Of a DNA stretch of 45,003 nucleotides, positions 1 to 7,704 are shown piece after piece. This DNA is from Lyngbya sp. CCAP 1446/10. GTDB lineage: Bacteria; Cyanobacteriota; Cyanobacteriia; Cyanobacteriales; Microcoleaceae. The DNA lies in contig NZ_JAIGNI010000048.1 in NCBI RefSeq assembly GCF_026130175.1, positions 1-45,003 of the forward strand, in the 5' to 3' direction. A program made the translations under genes and the position numbers. Within the stretch, counting starts at the first letter, position 1. Each line of letters opens with the position of its first letter. The notes beneath the pieces were generated by a model, which was not told the origin of the DNA, ran no database searches, and saw only the letters and a program-made list of their open reading frames with translations.

Positions 1-624
1 GGAGAGGGGGAGAGGGGGGGATTGGGAAAATATTGCCTCTTCCTTATTCCTTGTATCTGTTAAATCCGTTACAGAATTTGTTACCGAACTTCCTTCTTCC
101 TTCTTCCCTCTTCCTTCTTCCTTCTTCCTTCGGAAACCTTCCTCGCGATACAACTCATAACAACAAATAGCCACAGCTTGTGCAAGATTTAGGGAAGTGT
201 AAGCATCGCTGCTGGGAATCCGAATCAAGCGCTGGGCGCGGTTTAATTCGCTGTTAGTCAATCCACAGTCTTCTCGACCAAAAATTAGGGCGCTGGGGGC
301 TTCTAGCAACCAAGGTAAGGCATCTGCTGGTGCTTCTAGCTGCATTGGGTGCGATCGACCATCATCTCCTGTAGTTGCGATCGCCCTGACACATCCTACC
401 AAAGCAGCAGGCAAACTCTCAACAACCTTCGCCGTTTCCAGTATGTCAGCAGCGCGCACAGCCATCAATCGGGCTTCTTCCCCTAAATGATCGCACTGGG
501 GATTTACCAAAATTAATTGGCGCAAACCCATATTTTTCATGACGCGGGCTACTGAACCCACGTTTAATGGCCCTGCGGGTTCGACTAAGACTATTCGGAT
601 GTTGGCTAATGCCGTTGCGACCAT
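1..624 (-). CDS. TrmH/SpoU-family RNA 2'-O-methyltransferase (TrmJ-like), 3' end off window
   Basis: The frame is open from the ATG at 624 to the left edge (208 codons, no stop), so the C-terminus is missing. SPOUT-family motifs are clear: NVGSVARVMKNMG (residues 21-33), IFGREDCGLTNSEL (114-127) and SLNLAQAVAI (144-153), which form the knotted SAM-binding site. Family knowledge: group-1 TrmH enzymes such as TrmJ 2'-O-methylate position 32 of tRNA; the exact substrate here is inferred. After the last motif (about residue 165) the reading frame runs through a CTTCCTT heptamer repeat at 89-130, giving a charged RKKEEG-type tail. This is followed by a Ser/Thr/Pro-rich stretch. No Shine-Dalgarno sequence is visible. 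Confidence 0.88.
   Translation of the reverse strand, partial: MVATALANIRIVLVEPAGPLNVGSVARVMKNMGLRQLILVNPQCDHLGEEARLMAVRAADILETAKVVESLPAALVGCVRAIATTGDDGRSHPMQLEAPADALPWLLEAPSALIFGREDCGLTNSELNRAQRLIRIPSSDAYTSLNLAQAVAICCYELYREEGFRRKKEEGRGKKEEGSSVTNSVTDLTDTRNKEEAIFSQSPPLPLS
89..130. repeat. Heptamer tandem repeat (TTCTTCC type) inside a gene
   Basis: About six imperfect 7-bp units of the TTCTTCC family. They lie in frame in the 3' part of the RNA methyltransferase gene, where seven-base units are read through without a stop. The same heptamer recurs at 10402-10510, 22468-22482 and 22629-22646. Confidence 0.85.
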
Positions 625-659
625 TTTTACTGGGAGATATTTTGCTGAATTGAGAGTTA

Positions 660-855
660 TTGCATAAATCTTGGAATTATAGAGAAACCGCAGATTTAAT
701 GCAGATTAACCTGCATCACAGGGGATTTAAGCGCCCACCTTTAGGTGGATTGTTTTTAGGCTGGGGCTTAAATCCCCTGCCTAAAAACTTCGCTGTCAAC
801 TGTCAACTGTCAACTGTCAACTGTTAAGCAGATTAACGCAGATAATTTAAGATGA
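660..855. repeat. Dispersed repeat, split by an inverted-repeat element and a heptamer array
   Basis: The start (TTGCATAAATC, then AACCGCAGAT) and end (ACGCAGATAATTT) match repeats at 14486-14565 (opposite strand) and 17288-17356. Here the two halves are separated by a palindromic element with perfect 14-bp arms (719-732 and 766-779) enclosing a second hairpin (735-748). Then come four copies of CTGTCAA at 793-820. This fills most of the divergent spacer between the methyltransferase and the DUF2256 gene. Confidence 0.7.
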
Positions 856-873
856 CGTATTGTCAAAATTAGC

Positions 874-1029
874 ATGGCTAAGCAGCGATTGAAGTCCGAT
901 TTACCGACGAAGATGTGTCCTGTGTGCGATCGACCTTTTACTTGGCGCAAAAAATGGGCCGACTGCTGGGATGAGGTAAAATACTGTTCGGATCGCTGTC
1001 GCCGTCGCCGCAATAGTACAGAAAATTAA
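874..1029 (+). CDS. DUF2256 small zinc-ribbon-like protein
   Basis: A 51-residue protein with the DUF2256 signature: CPVC (residues 15-18), PFTWRKKW (21-28) and EVKYCSDRC (34-42). The two Cys pairs imply a metal-binding ribbon, and the remainder is strongly basic (RCRRRR near the end). Function is unknown in the family. The ATG at 874 is the only start that keeps the conserved core complete; no clear Shine-Dalgarno. The asparaginase gene starts 62 bp downstream on the same strand, so the two could be cotranscribed. Confidence 0.85.
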   Translation: MAKQRLKSDLPTKMCPVCDRPFTWRKKWADCWDEVKYCSDRCRRRRNSTEN

Positions 1030-1091
1030 GAATGTCTTGCTATTTGCCAAACTGAGGCTAAAATTGCAAAGGAAAAATTTTAGGTTAAAGT

Positions 1092-2027
1092 ATGGCATCG
1101 CAACAGGTGGAACCAAAGCTAGTTATTCACGGCGGTGCCGGTAGTTGTCTGCAAAGCAAGGGCGGAATTGAAGCGGTGCGCAAATCGCTTTACGATGTTT
1201 TGGAGGCAGTTTATCCGCTGCTGAAAGACGGTGCAAGTGCCGTAGATGCAGTCGTGCAGGGCTGTCGGTTGTTGGAAGATGACCCGCGATTTAATGCCGG
1301 TACGGGTTCTGTGGTACAGTCGGACGGGCAAATTCGGATGAGTGCTTCGCTGATGGACGGTTTGGCTCAGCGTTTCAGTGGCGCGATTAATGTTGCTCGT
1401 GTGCAAAATCCGATCGAACTTGCTAAGTTTTTGCAGACTTCGGACGATCGCGTACTATCAGATTATGGTGCGGCGGAATTGCTGCGAGAACTTCATTTGC
1501 CGATTTACGATCCGATGACGGATTTGCGTTTGCACGAGTGGATGCAGGAACGTCAAGGTAATTTTAACAGAGCAATGGCTAATGTGGTGGCGGAACCTGC
1601 GGGTGTTGGCACGATCGGAGTTGTAGCTTTGGATACTCAGGGATGTTTGGCTGCTGGAACATCGACTGGCGGTAAGGGTTTTGAGCGCATCGGGCGGGTT
1701 AGCGACTCTGCTATGCCGGCGGGAAATTACGCGACGGGCAATGCGGCGGTTAGCTGTACGGGTATCGGCGAGCACATCATGGATGAGTGTTTAGCGGCGC
1801 GAATTGTGATTCGGGTAACGGATGGTTTGAGTTTGAAGGCTGCTTTTGAGCGTTCTTTTGCGGAAGCTGACGATCGCAAACGAGATTTTGGTGCGATCGG
1901 GATTGATGCTAGCGGTGCGATCGCGATCGGCAAAACTAGCGAGATCATTCTCGGTGCTTTTCACAACGGTACGCAAATGGGCGATACTTTGGAAGCAAAC
2001 AAAGGAACGTTGGTTTTTGTTGCTTAG
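1092..2027 (+). CDS. Isoaspartyl peptidase/L-asparaginase (Ntn-hydrolase)
   Basis: A 311-residue plant-type asparaginase. The N-terminal VIHGGAGS (residues 11-18) is the family's first signature. The autocleavage site precedes Thr174 in GTIGVVALD, so the precursor should split into an alpha subunit (1-173) and a beta subunit with Thr174 as nucleophile. STGGKGFERIGRVSDS and ATGNAAVSCTGIGE are the conserved substrate pocket. Family role: hydrolysis of isoaspartyl dipeptides and L-asparagine, used in protein-damage repair turnover and nitrogen recycling (cyanophycin dipeptide breakdown in cyanobacteria). Length is normal and all expected motifs are present. Confidence 0.93.
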   Translation: MASQQVEPKLVIHGGAGSCLQSKGGIEAVRKSLYDVLEAVYPLLKDGASAVDAVVQGCRLLEDDPRFNAGTGSVVQSDGQIRMSASLMDGLAQRFSGAINVARVQNPIELAKFLQTSDDRVLSDYGAAELLRELHLPIYDPMTDLRLHEWMQERQGNFNRAMANVVAEPAGVGTIGVVALDTQGCLAAGTSTGGKGFERIGRVSDSAMPAGNYATGNAAVSCTGIGEHIMDECLAARIVIRVTDGLSLKAAFERSFAEADDRKRDFGAIGIDASGAIAIGKTSEIILGAFHNGTQMGDTLEANKGTLVFVA

Positions 2028-2077
2028 AAAAGCGGTTTGATTTTCCGTAACAAAACCCGATCTTGATTGGTAATTAC

Positions 2078-2416
2078 GATGGTGCGCAGTGCGAACCTTA
2101 CTGATAATTCGTAGGGTGTACACTGCGTACCATCCCCTTAGTTAACCGATGCTTAGGTGGCACGCTATAAAGTCAACCGGTGTGCAGTGCACACCCTACA
2201 AACTAGATATTTAATTAGTGATTCTTCGTCAAACTGTGCGCAGTGCACACCATACAAACTAGATATTTAATTAGTGATTCTTCGTCAAACTGTGCGCAGT
2301 GCACACCATACAAACTAGATATTTAATTAGTGATTCTTCGTCAAACTGTGCGCAGTGCACACCCTACAAACTAGATGTTTAATGAGTGATTCGTAGGGTG
2401 CGCACTGCGCACCATC
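2078..2416. repeat. TIR-bordered element with internal 56-bp tandem repeats
   Basis: The left arm (2078-2101) and the reverse complement of the right arm (2393-2416) agree at 22 of 24 positions (GATGGTGCGCAGTGCG...). Inside, a 56-bp unit starting at about 2179, 2235, 2291 and 2347 is repeated about four times. Each unit carries a GCGCAGTGCACAC core and an AT-rich ACTAGATATTTAATTAG segment. The second and third copies are nearly identical, pointing to recent expansion. It occupies the whole convergent spacer between the asparaginase and WD40 genes and has no convincing ORF. Confidence 0.85.
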
Positions 2417-2440
2417 CCCCGATATTTAATAGGTAATTTA

Positions 2441-3691
2441 TTAAATTCGCAACTGCCAAAGTTTAACAGTACCATTATCGCTGCCGCTAACCAAAGTTTC
2501 GCTCAACTGCCCGATCGCCACCGCCGACACAGGGCTAGAATGTCCATCCAAAGTATGCAACAATTCGCCACGAAGATTCCAAATCCTAACAGTTCCATCA
2601 AAACAGCCCACTGCAAAGTATTTCCCATCCGGGCTAATCGCGGCGGCGGAAGTGATGCGAATTCCTGTTTGCAGCGAATGCAATAATTCGCCTGTTTGCA
2701 AATTCCACAGTGCGATCGTTTTATTCCCGTGACATACGAGAGTTTGGCTGTCGGGAGTAATTGCCACATAATTTTCGCTGCCAAATGTTCGCCGCACTTC
2801 TCCCCCCGGCAATTCCCACAAAGTGACGGTGGCGCGACAGAAACCGCTGGCTGCATTCAGCCCGCTGGCTATTAACGTTTTGCCGTTGGGACTCAGGGCG
2901 ATCGCACTTATGTCATCCCCTTGATAGCCTTTCAAAACTTGCAACAGTTGGCCGCTATTGAGGTGTTGCAGCTTGACAGTGCCACAGGTGGTGCCGATCG
3001 CCAAAATTTGCCAGTCGGGGCTCACAGCGACGGATTCGTGGCGGTGTACGTCTGCTAAGCGCTTCAGCAGTTCGCCGTTTTGCAGGTTCCAGAGTTTGAC
3101 TGTGCCCGCGCGCGATCGAGTCAGCAGCGTTTTGCTAGCGGGGCTGAAAGCAACTAGCAATACGGCTGTTGAATGTCCGCAAATAGTCCGCAGCAGTTCG
3201 CCGCTGTGCAAACTCCAAACCTTCACTGTACTGTCGTGGGAACCTGTTGCGAGTAATTCTCCGTCGGGACTGATCGCGGCGGATAGAATGCTGTCTGAAT
3301 GCTGGAGAGTGGCTTTTAAAATTGCGCCGGATGAGGTTTTTGGTTGTTTTTTATACCCGGCTATTACCAGCCAGTCGATCGCATCTCTCCAATTTTTGAG
3401 GGCATTTCTCGGCCGATTTGTCAGCGTTTCTATATATCGATACAAAGTTTTGGATAAGTCAACCTCTACACCTTTGATTTGTTTGTTGAGAAGTGCCGCA
3501 ATTTCGGCCGGGCTGCAACCGCACAGCAAGCCGCACAAGTGCCTTTTTTCCACGGGTGTCAGCCCTCTTCGGGTGTGCGGGGCAAATTCTAGTTTGGCGT
3601 TGGCCAAGTCGGTGTAAAGCTTTTCGATGTCCCAGTCGCGGGTAGCCCGTGTAAAAGGTTCTTCTGGTCGATCGAGGGTTGAGGGTGTCAT
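2441..3691 (-). CDS. WD40 beta-propeller protein with vMAP/effector-associated-like N-terminal domain
   Basis: A 416-residue protein. Residues about 20-115 (DWDIEKLYTDL, LTPVEKRHLCGLLCG, VEVDLSKTLYRYIE, NWRDAIDWLVIAGY) resemble the N-terminal helical domain found in many cyanobacterial NTPase, TIR and vWA-MoxR-associated conflict or signalling proteins. That assignment is from memory of the family. Residues about 125-416 form seven WD40 blades, each with SPDG-like turns and a VKVW/VKLW/VRIW strand followed by a G-E/Q-L/V turn. Seven blades make a closed propeller, normally a protein-binding platform. No NTPase, protease, TIR or kinase domain lies between the two, so it may be an adaptor. It is convergent with the asparaginase gene and divergent from the next gene. 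Confidence 0.85.
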   Translation of the reverse strand: MTPSTLDRPEEPFTRATRDWDIEKLYTDLANAKLEFAPHTRRGLTPVEKRHLCGLLCGCSPAEIAALLNKQIKGVEVDLSKTLYRYIETLTNRPRNALKNWRDAIDWLVIAGYKKQPKTSSGAILKATLQHSDSILSAAISPDGELLATGSHDSTVKVWSLHSGELLRTICGHSTAVLLVAFSPASKTLLTRSRAGTVKLWNLQNGELLKRLADVHRHESVAVSPDWQILAIGTTCGTVKLQHLNSGQLLQVLKGYQGDDISAIALSPNGKTLIASGLNAASGFCRATVTLWELPGGEVRRTFGSENYVAITPDSQTLVCHGNKTIALWNLQTGELLHSLQTGIRITSAAAISPDGKYFAVGCFDGTVRIWNLRGELLHTLDGHSSPVSAVAIGQLSETLVSGSDNGTVKLWQLRI

Positions 3692-3886
3692 TTGTGGCAG
3701 TCGCGATCGAGTTCCTAGTCAAATTCCTAACCAAAATCCTAACATTCGCTGTGCGCGATCGAACTGCTTTCACCGCTAATCTATTTTTAACACAGCAAAC
3801 AACCAAAAGAGTTTCGGGTAAAAAATCTGCGGAAATCCTGACTTCTACAGTTTGCTAAATAATTCTACATTAACCGGAGAAACAAA

Positions 3887-4501
3887 ATGCCTGGTATTGC
3901 GATCGCCTTATTTTTTGGCCTCGGTTTGATTTTAAGTCTTGTTGGCTATATTTGGGGATTAGTTCAAGCTTTCGGACAGGAAACTTTTTGGGGAGTGCTT
4001 TACTTAATTGTACCCTGTGCTGCCTTAGTTTTTTATATCAAAAATTGGAGCAATCAACAAATTAGAAAAACTTTCTTGATTCAATGTGCTGGCTTGCTAA
4101 TGTTTATTTTAGGAGGTCTTACTACTTCAGTATTTTATGGCGCAAATTTTACAAACAGCCCGGATTCTGAGCTGAATCAAGAACTAAAAAATAACAATCC
4201 ATCGCCCTCTTCTTTTCCTGGGGATCTTAACACTTCTCCATCACCAAGTCAAAAATCACCTCCGAGTTCTGGGCTATCTCCTCAAAGTTCTCTAGCACCC
4301 GATAGCAAAGATGAGTTCAAACAATCGATGAAACTCGGCTATGTCTACTACGCGCAGCGAGACTATCCAACGGCTTTAATCCATTTTAACAAAGCTTTGC
4401 AGGTGCGTCCTGGCGATGCTTATGCTGTCAAGGCTATTGAAAATACCAAAAGCGCGTTAGCGAAGCCCTCGAAGAGGATCGTCCAAGCAAAGGCTAAATA
4501 A
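3887..4501 (+). CDS. Membrane protein with C-terminal TPR motif
   Basis: A 204-residue protein not recognised as a named family. Three hydrophobic segments (about 4-30, 37-52 and 65-90) are followed by a Pro/Ser/Asn-rich linker (about 95-140). One and a half tetratricopeptide-like helices follow (KLGYVYYAQRDYPTALIHFNKALQ, about 148-172), then a basic tail. The start is well supported by a GGAG Shine-Dalgarno eight bases before the ATG. The gene opens a plus-strand cluster of membrane proteins; the next gene begins about 40 bp after its stop and also ends in TPR-like helices. A scaffold or protein-interaction role is inference. Confidence 0.75.
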   Translation: MPGIAIALFFGLGLILSLVGYIWGLVQAFGQETFWGVLYLIVPCAALVFYIKNWSNQQIRKTFLIQCAGLLMFILGGLTTSVFYGANFTNSPDSELNQELKNNNPSPSSFPGDLNTSPSPSQKSPPSSGLSPQSSLAPDSKDEFKQSMKLGYVYYAQRDYPTALIHFNKALQVRPGDAYAVKAIENTKSALAKPSKRIVQAKAK

Positions 4502-4542
4502 CCCACATACACATTCACTTGAAATTGATTAAACATAAAATC

Positions 4543-5280
4543 ATGAAACAGACATCAGATAAACTAAAATTCGTGGAAATGTTCGCATTTTGGATACAGC
4601 TATTTGTTGGGGGGAGTTTTTTATTGGTCGGTTTGTTTGGGGGTTTGTCTTCTGGCAGTTTTTTCGTTTATTTATTTGCTGTAGTTGGTTTGCTGTTGAT
4701 GATATTCGTAGAGATTGAGACAATTACATTTGACAAAAATCTCGGTCATCTGACTATCAAGCGGCATAAACCACTCATTGCCAAGACGAAACTTATCAAA
4801 CACCTACTTCAAGATATTTCAGGTGTGGAAATACAGGAAATGTCAAGTAGCGAGAGCAATACCTATCGTGTCTGTCTTGTGTTGCACTCAGGTAAGCAAC
4901 GTGTTCCTCTAACTTCTTCCTTCAGCACTGGTTTAGGAAGCAAGCACAAAAAAGCCGAAGTCATTGCGACATTTTTGGATATCCGAAATTACGGTCTTGA
5001 TGGCTTTCCCACAGACAACTCTAACGAACTTAAATGGGAGACTATAGCAGAGGAAATTACCCACTGGGAAACTGCAATCAAAAGTGATTCTAATGATGCT
5101 GATGCTCACCTGAGATTGGGATTAGCTTTGATACTTCAAGACAAAACAAAAAATAAAGAACAAGCAATGGGCTATCTAAAACAGGCCGAGACTTTGTTCA
5201 AAGCTCAAGGCTGTGACGAAGAAGCTATGCAGGCTGCTCAACTTTACGGCGCGGCTTATTGGGGAATGCTGGGAAAGTGA
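4543..5280 (+). CDS. Membrane protein of local paralogue family, with C-terminal TPR-like helices
   Basis: About 245 residues. Two hydrophobic segments lie near residues 8-55. A family module follows (TFDKNLGHLTIKRHKPL, then DISGVEIQE, YRVCLVLHSGKQRVPLTSS), also seen in the proteins at 5676, 6670 and 7705. The C-terminus adds helices of TPR type (WETAIKSDSNDADAHLRLG, EQAMGYLKQAETLF), which the other paralogues lack. The ATG at 4543 gives MKQTSDKL, which aligns with KQTPNQL of the 6670 protein. A TTG at 4519 would add MKLIKHKI, resembling the MKLIK start of the paralogues, so the start is uncertain. Function unknown. Confidence 0.7.
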   Translation: MKQTSDKLKFVEMFAFWIQLFVGGSFLLVGLFGGLSSGSFFVYLFAVVGLLLMIFVEIETITFDKNLGHLTIKRHKPLIAKTKLIKHLLQDISGVEIQEMSSSESNTYRVCLVLHSGKQRVPLTSSFSTGLGSKHKKAEVIATFLDIRNYGLDGFPTDNSNELKWETIAEEITHWETAIKSDSNDADAHLRLGLALILQDKTKNKEQAMGYLKQAETLFKAQGCDEEAMQAAQLYGAAYWGMLGK

Positions 5281-5675
5281 GGTTCAGATGCAGTCTTGGA
5301 TACACTCCGACTGAAGAAACCAAACCGGGTTTTTTTGCAAAAATACTTCGTTGTAATCCGCAGATTCAGTAAAAAGTCCGGTTTATGGGTTTTATCTAAG
5401 TCCTAATTATCCGACATCTAAACTTTACAGCCAAGTTTGAATAAACTCTTGTGGGGAGTAGGAGTTAGGCATCTTGCCCGCCCTCAACATACAATAATTA
5501 TGACTTTTATGAATTTAATTAATGAATTATATGAATTGACCTGAAAAGAAAACTGTTTAATAATTGTAGTTAAGAGCTTTTCTGTAGAAATCATAGGAAA
5601 ACTAAATTTCTCAGTCAAAACTCTGCAAAATTCTGTAAAAAATTTCAATTAATTACACGGGAGCTAATACCTAAG
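5281..5675. other. Intergenic region, no gene seen
   Basis: AT-rich spacer between two paralogous genes. It holds an imperfect fragment of the AAACCGGGTTT repeat (near 5323-5337) followed by a T run, and an AT-rich stretch at 5500-5575. No ORF, tRNA or clear promoter was found. Confidence 0.5.
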
Positions 5676-6476
5676 ATGAAAGTTATTAAAAAAACCGAAC
5701 ATCTTCTAAAGCTTAATAATTTAGGAGAAATGATTTATGGTGCGATATCTCCTACAGTATGGGTAACGGGATTTTCAGGAATACCTTTATTTATGATGTT
5801 CTTGATTATGGCATCTGCTGGAGTGGAAAGACTTTCCTGCAACAAAATTGAGCCAAAAATCGCAACTTGCGAACTCAGTAGATCGAGTTTTATGGGGTTA
5901 AAGCAAGGCGAATTAATCTCGATAGAGCAAGTCCAGGGAGCTAGATTTGAGACAAGCAAGACTACTGATAGTGATGGCAGACCCATGACTGTGAACAATG
6001 TATTTTTAGTAACTAAGGAAGGGGAATTATTGCTAGCAAATCAAAGTGCCGAGGATGCAAATTCGTTCAATAAATATATACAAATCTCTACCGGAGGGTT
6101 GGTCATAGAAAAAGATAATCGGTTATTAAGTTTTGGAATAATGCTTTTTCCTAGCTTGTTTTTAGTTATTGGTTTTGGAGTCTTTTCTGGTGTATTGCGT
6201 TCTTTTATTGTTGAAACTTACATTTTTGACAAAAATGCAAGTACCTTAACTATGAAGAAAAAAGGAATATGGGTGAATGAAGTTTCTGAACGCTCGCTCG
6301 CTGAAATTTCAGAAGTCGAATTAGAAACAAAACACACCGAAAATGGTATCTTATGCAAGGTGTATTTGCTAACCAATGGGGGCGATCGCCTCTTTTTAAG
6401 TAGTAGTTTGAATCATAAAAAACAACAAAAAATGGCTGATTTAATTCGCAGCTACCTCAACCGGCGATCCGTCTGA
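5676..6476 (+). CDS. Two-module membrane protein of local paralogue family
   Basis: A 266-residue protein of an unnamed family. Layout: cytoplasmic start (MKVIKKTEHLLKL), hydrophobic segment (about 28-48), first module (LSCNKIEPKIATCELSRSS, LISIEQVQGARFE, about 52-135), second hydrophobic segment (about 152-180), second module (YIFDKNASTLTMKKKGIW, EVSERSLAEISEVELE, LLTNGGDRLFLSSSLN, about 187-262). The two modules look like diverged copies of one another. The same two-part layout recurs in the 7705 protein, while 6670 keeps only the second module. A GGGAG lies 12 bases before the ATG. A PH-like fold is a guess. Its 5' end is duplicated at 6556. Confidence 0.75.
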   Translation: MKVIKKTEHLLKLNNLGEMIYGAISPTVWVTGFSGIPLFMMFLIMASAGVERLSCNKIEPKIATCELSRSSFMGLKQGELISIEQVQGARFETSKTTDSDGRPMTVNNVFLVTKEGELLLANQSAEDANSFNKYIQISTGGLVIEKDNRLLSFGIMLFPSLFLVIGFGVFSGVLRSFIVETYIFDKNASTLTMKKKGIWVNEVSERSLAEISEVELETKHTENGILCKVYLLTNGGDRLFLSSSLNHKKQQKMADLIRSYLNRRSV

Positions 6477-6555
6477 ATAAATACACCGATCTCAAAAGCG
6501 ATCTGGAAAATTATGCAAAATATGTTAATCAATTAAACGGGAGTTGATACCTAAT

Positions 6556-6651
6556 ATGAAAGTCATTAAAAACACCGAACATCTTCTAAAGCTTAATAAT
6601 TTAGGAGAAATGATTTATGGTGCGATATTTTTTACAGTATTGGCAAGTTAA
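6556..6651 (+). pseudogene. Truncated 5' duplicate of the 5676 gene
   Basis: Bases about 6523-6672 repeat about 5645-5796, the leader and start of the 5676 gene. The copied reading frame gives MKVIKNTEHLLKLNN and continues for 31 codons to a TAA (6649-6651), where the parent has GGA. The similarity continues past the stop to TTTAGGAATATCTTTC just before the ATG at 6670. That ATG lies exactly 38 codons downstream in the same frame, so one stop codon separates this fragment from the next intact paralogue. It is either the remnant of a larger duplicate or the old N-terminus of the next gene. Confidence 0.8.
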
Positions 6652-6669
6652 TTTTTAGGAATATCTTTC

Positions 6670-7161
6670 ATGAAACTTATAAAACAAACACCCAATCAAC
6701 TAACAATTCAAACTTGTACATTCTGGGATGGTTTGTTATTGATTTCTCCTTTCATAGTAATTGGCTTATTGCTGATTATTTTTGCGTCAAATTGGATAGG
6801 TGGAGGTATATTTTTGTTGTTTTCGCTGTGTTTGTTGGACGGCGCAATAGATGAAATCTATGTTTTTGATAAAAGTTGTGGCAAAATGACTGTTAAACGA
6901 CGGGGTTTGTGGCTGAATCGTGTTACACAACGCTCAACTCGCAATATTTGTGCGGTGGAATTAGACGCAATAGCAGATAGCGAGGGGAATCTCAGCTACT
7001 ATGTTGATTTGTTGATGTTGGGGGGCGATCGCGTTTGTTTGGGAAGTAATGCGAGCGGCAAAGAACAGCAAAAAATTGTTGACTTGATTTGCGAGTATCT
7101 GAATTTAGCATCGCGCCAGTCAGCTAACGGGATTAAAAATGAGAGAATTGTGTTATTTTGA
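6670..7161 (+). CDS. Short single-module membrane protein of local paralogue family
   Basis: A 163-residue protein. It starts MKLIKQTPNQLTIQT, followed by two hydrophobic segments (about 20-58). A C-terminal module follows: YVFDKSCGKMTVKRRGLW, NICAVELD, YYVDLLMLGGDRVCLGS and QQKIVDLICEYLN. It aligns with the second module of the 5676 and 7705 proteins. The first module is absent, so this is the shortest member of the family. AGGA sits nine bases before the ATG. The upstream 150 bp is a duplicate of the 5676 gene start, in frame with this gene but closed by one TAA. Function unknown. Confidence 0.72.
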   Translation: MKLIKQTPNQLTIQTCTFWDGLLLISPFIVIGLLLIIFASNWIGGGIFLLFSLCLLDGAIDEIYVFDKSCGKMTVKRRGLWLNRVTQRSTRNICAVELDAIADSEGNLSYYVDLLMLGGDRVCLGSNASGKEQQKIVDLICEYLNLASRQSANGIKNERIVLF

Positions 7162-7704
7162 CGCGCACAGTCTCATATTTCTTTGCTAAAGCTGTTGATG
7201 GTAGCTAAAGCTCTAATTGCTCTAATTGCTCAAATTTTTCAACGTTTTGATGCGTTTATTTAAGATTGTTCGCCACGCCGCAGCCTATCTCCAACCAAGG
7301 CGCAAGTAAACTCGCGACATTAATTGTAGGCGAGAAATATTTAAGCTAATCTATGAGTAATACAAAATCCGACTTAAATACCCCCTTGATTCTTTAGTGC
7401 TTCTGGCCTAGAACGAAAGGAAAGTTTGGGATGCGTTTCAACCGCCCGGTAAGAGCGAGGGGTTTTTCACGCGGATTGGGTATAATCGCAGTTACGCATC
7501 AATTTTTGGGCTAGTCTGCGAGTATAGCCCGAATATCTAGGTTAAAAAATTAAGTCGATCGCACTTTAATAGCGTAACTTATGGGTAGAATAACAAATAC
7601 TTTCGCTCCCTCGAACCTCAAATAATATATAACTTAACAATTCGCTATAGCTCGATCGGGAAGTGGATTTGTAGCATCGTTTTAGGAATAAAAGGGTGAA
7701 TTAA
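7162..7704. other. Intergenic region, no gene seen
   Basis: A 540-bp spacer. A short piece resembling the TTTCAACCGCCCGG repeat of 12491-12630 occurs at 7436-7451. Direct repetition of CTCTAATTG occurs near 7210-7230. No ORF, tRNA or strong hairpin was found. Confidence 0.45.

Noticed and set aside
2179..2402. Possible CRISPR array (regular 56-bp repetition)
   Set aside because: The units are contiguous tandem repeats without variable spacers, and no cas gene is near.
2958..3617. Long open frame (219 codons) on the plus strand
   Set aside because: It is antisense to the WD40 gene, whose blades are clear; the plus frame has no domain.
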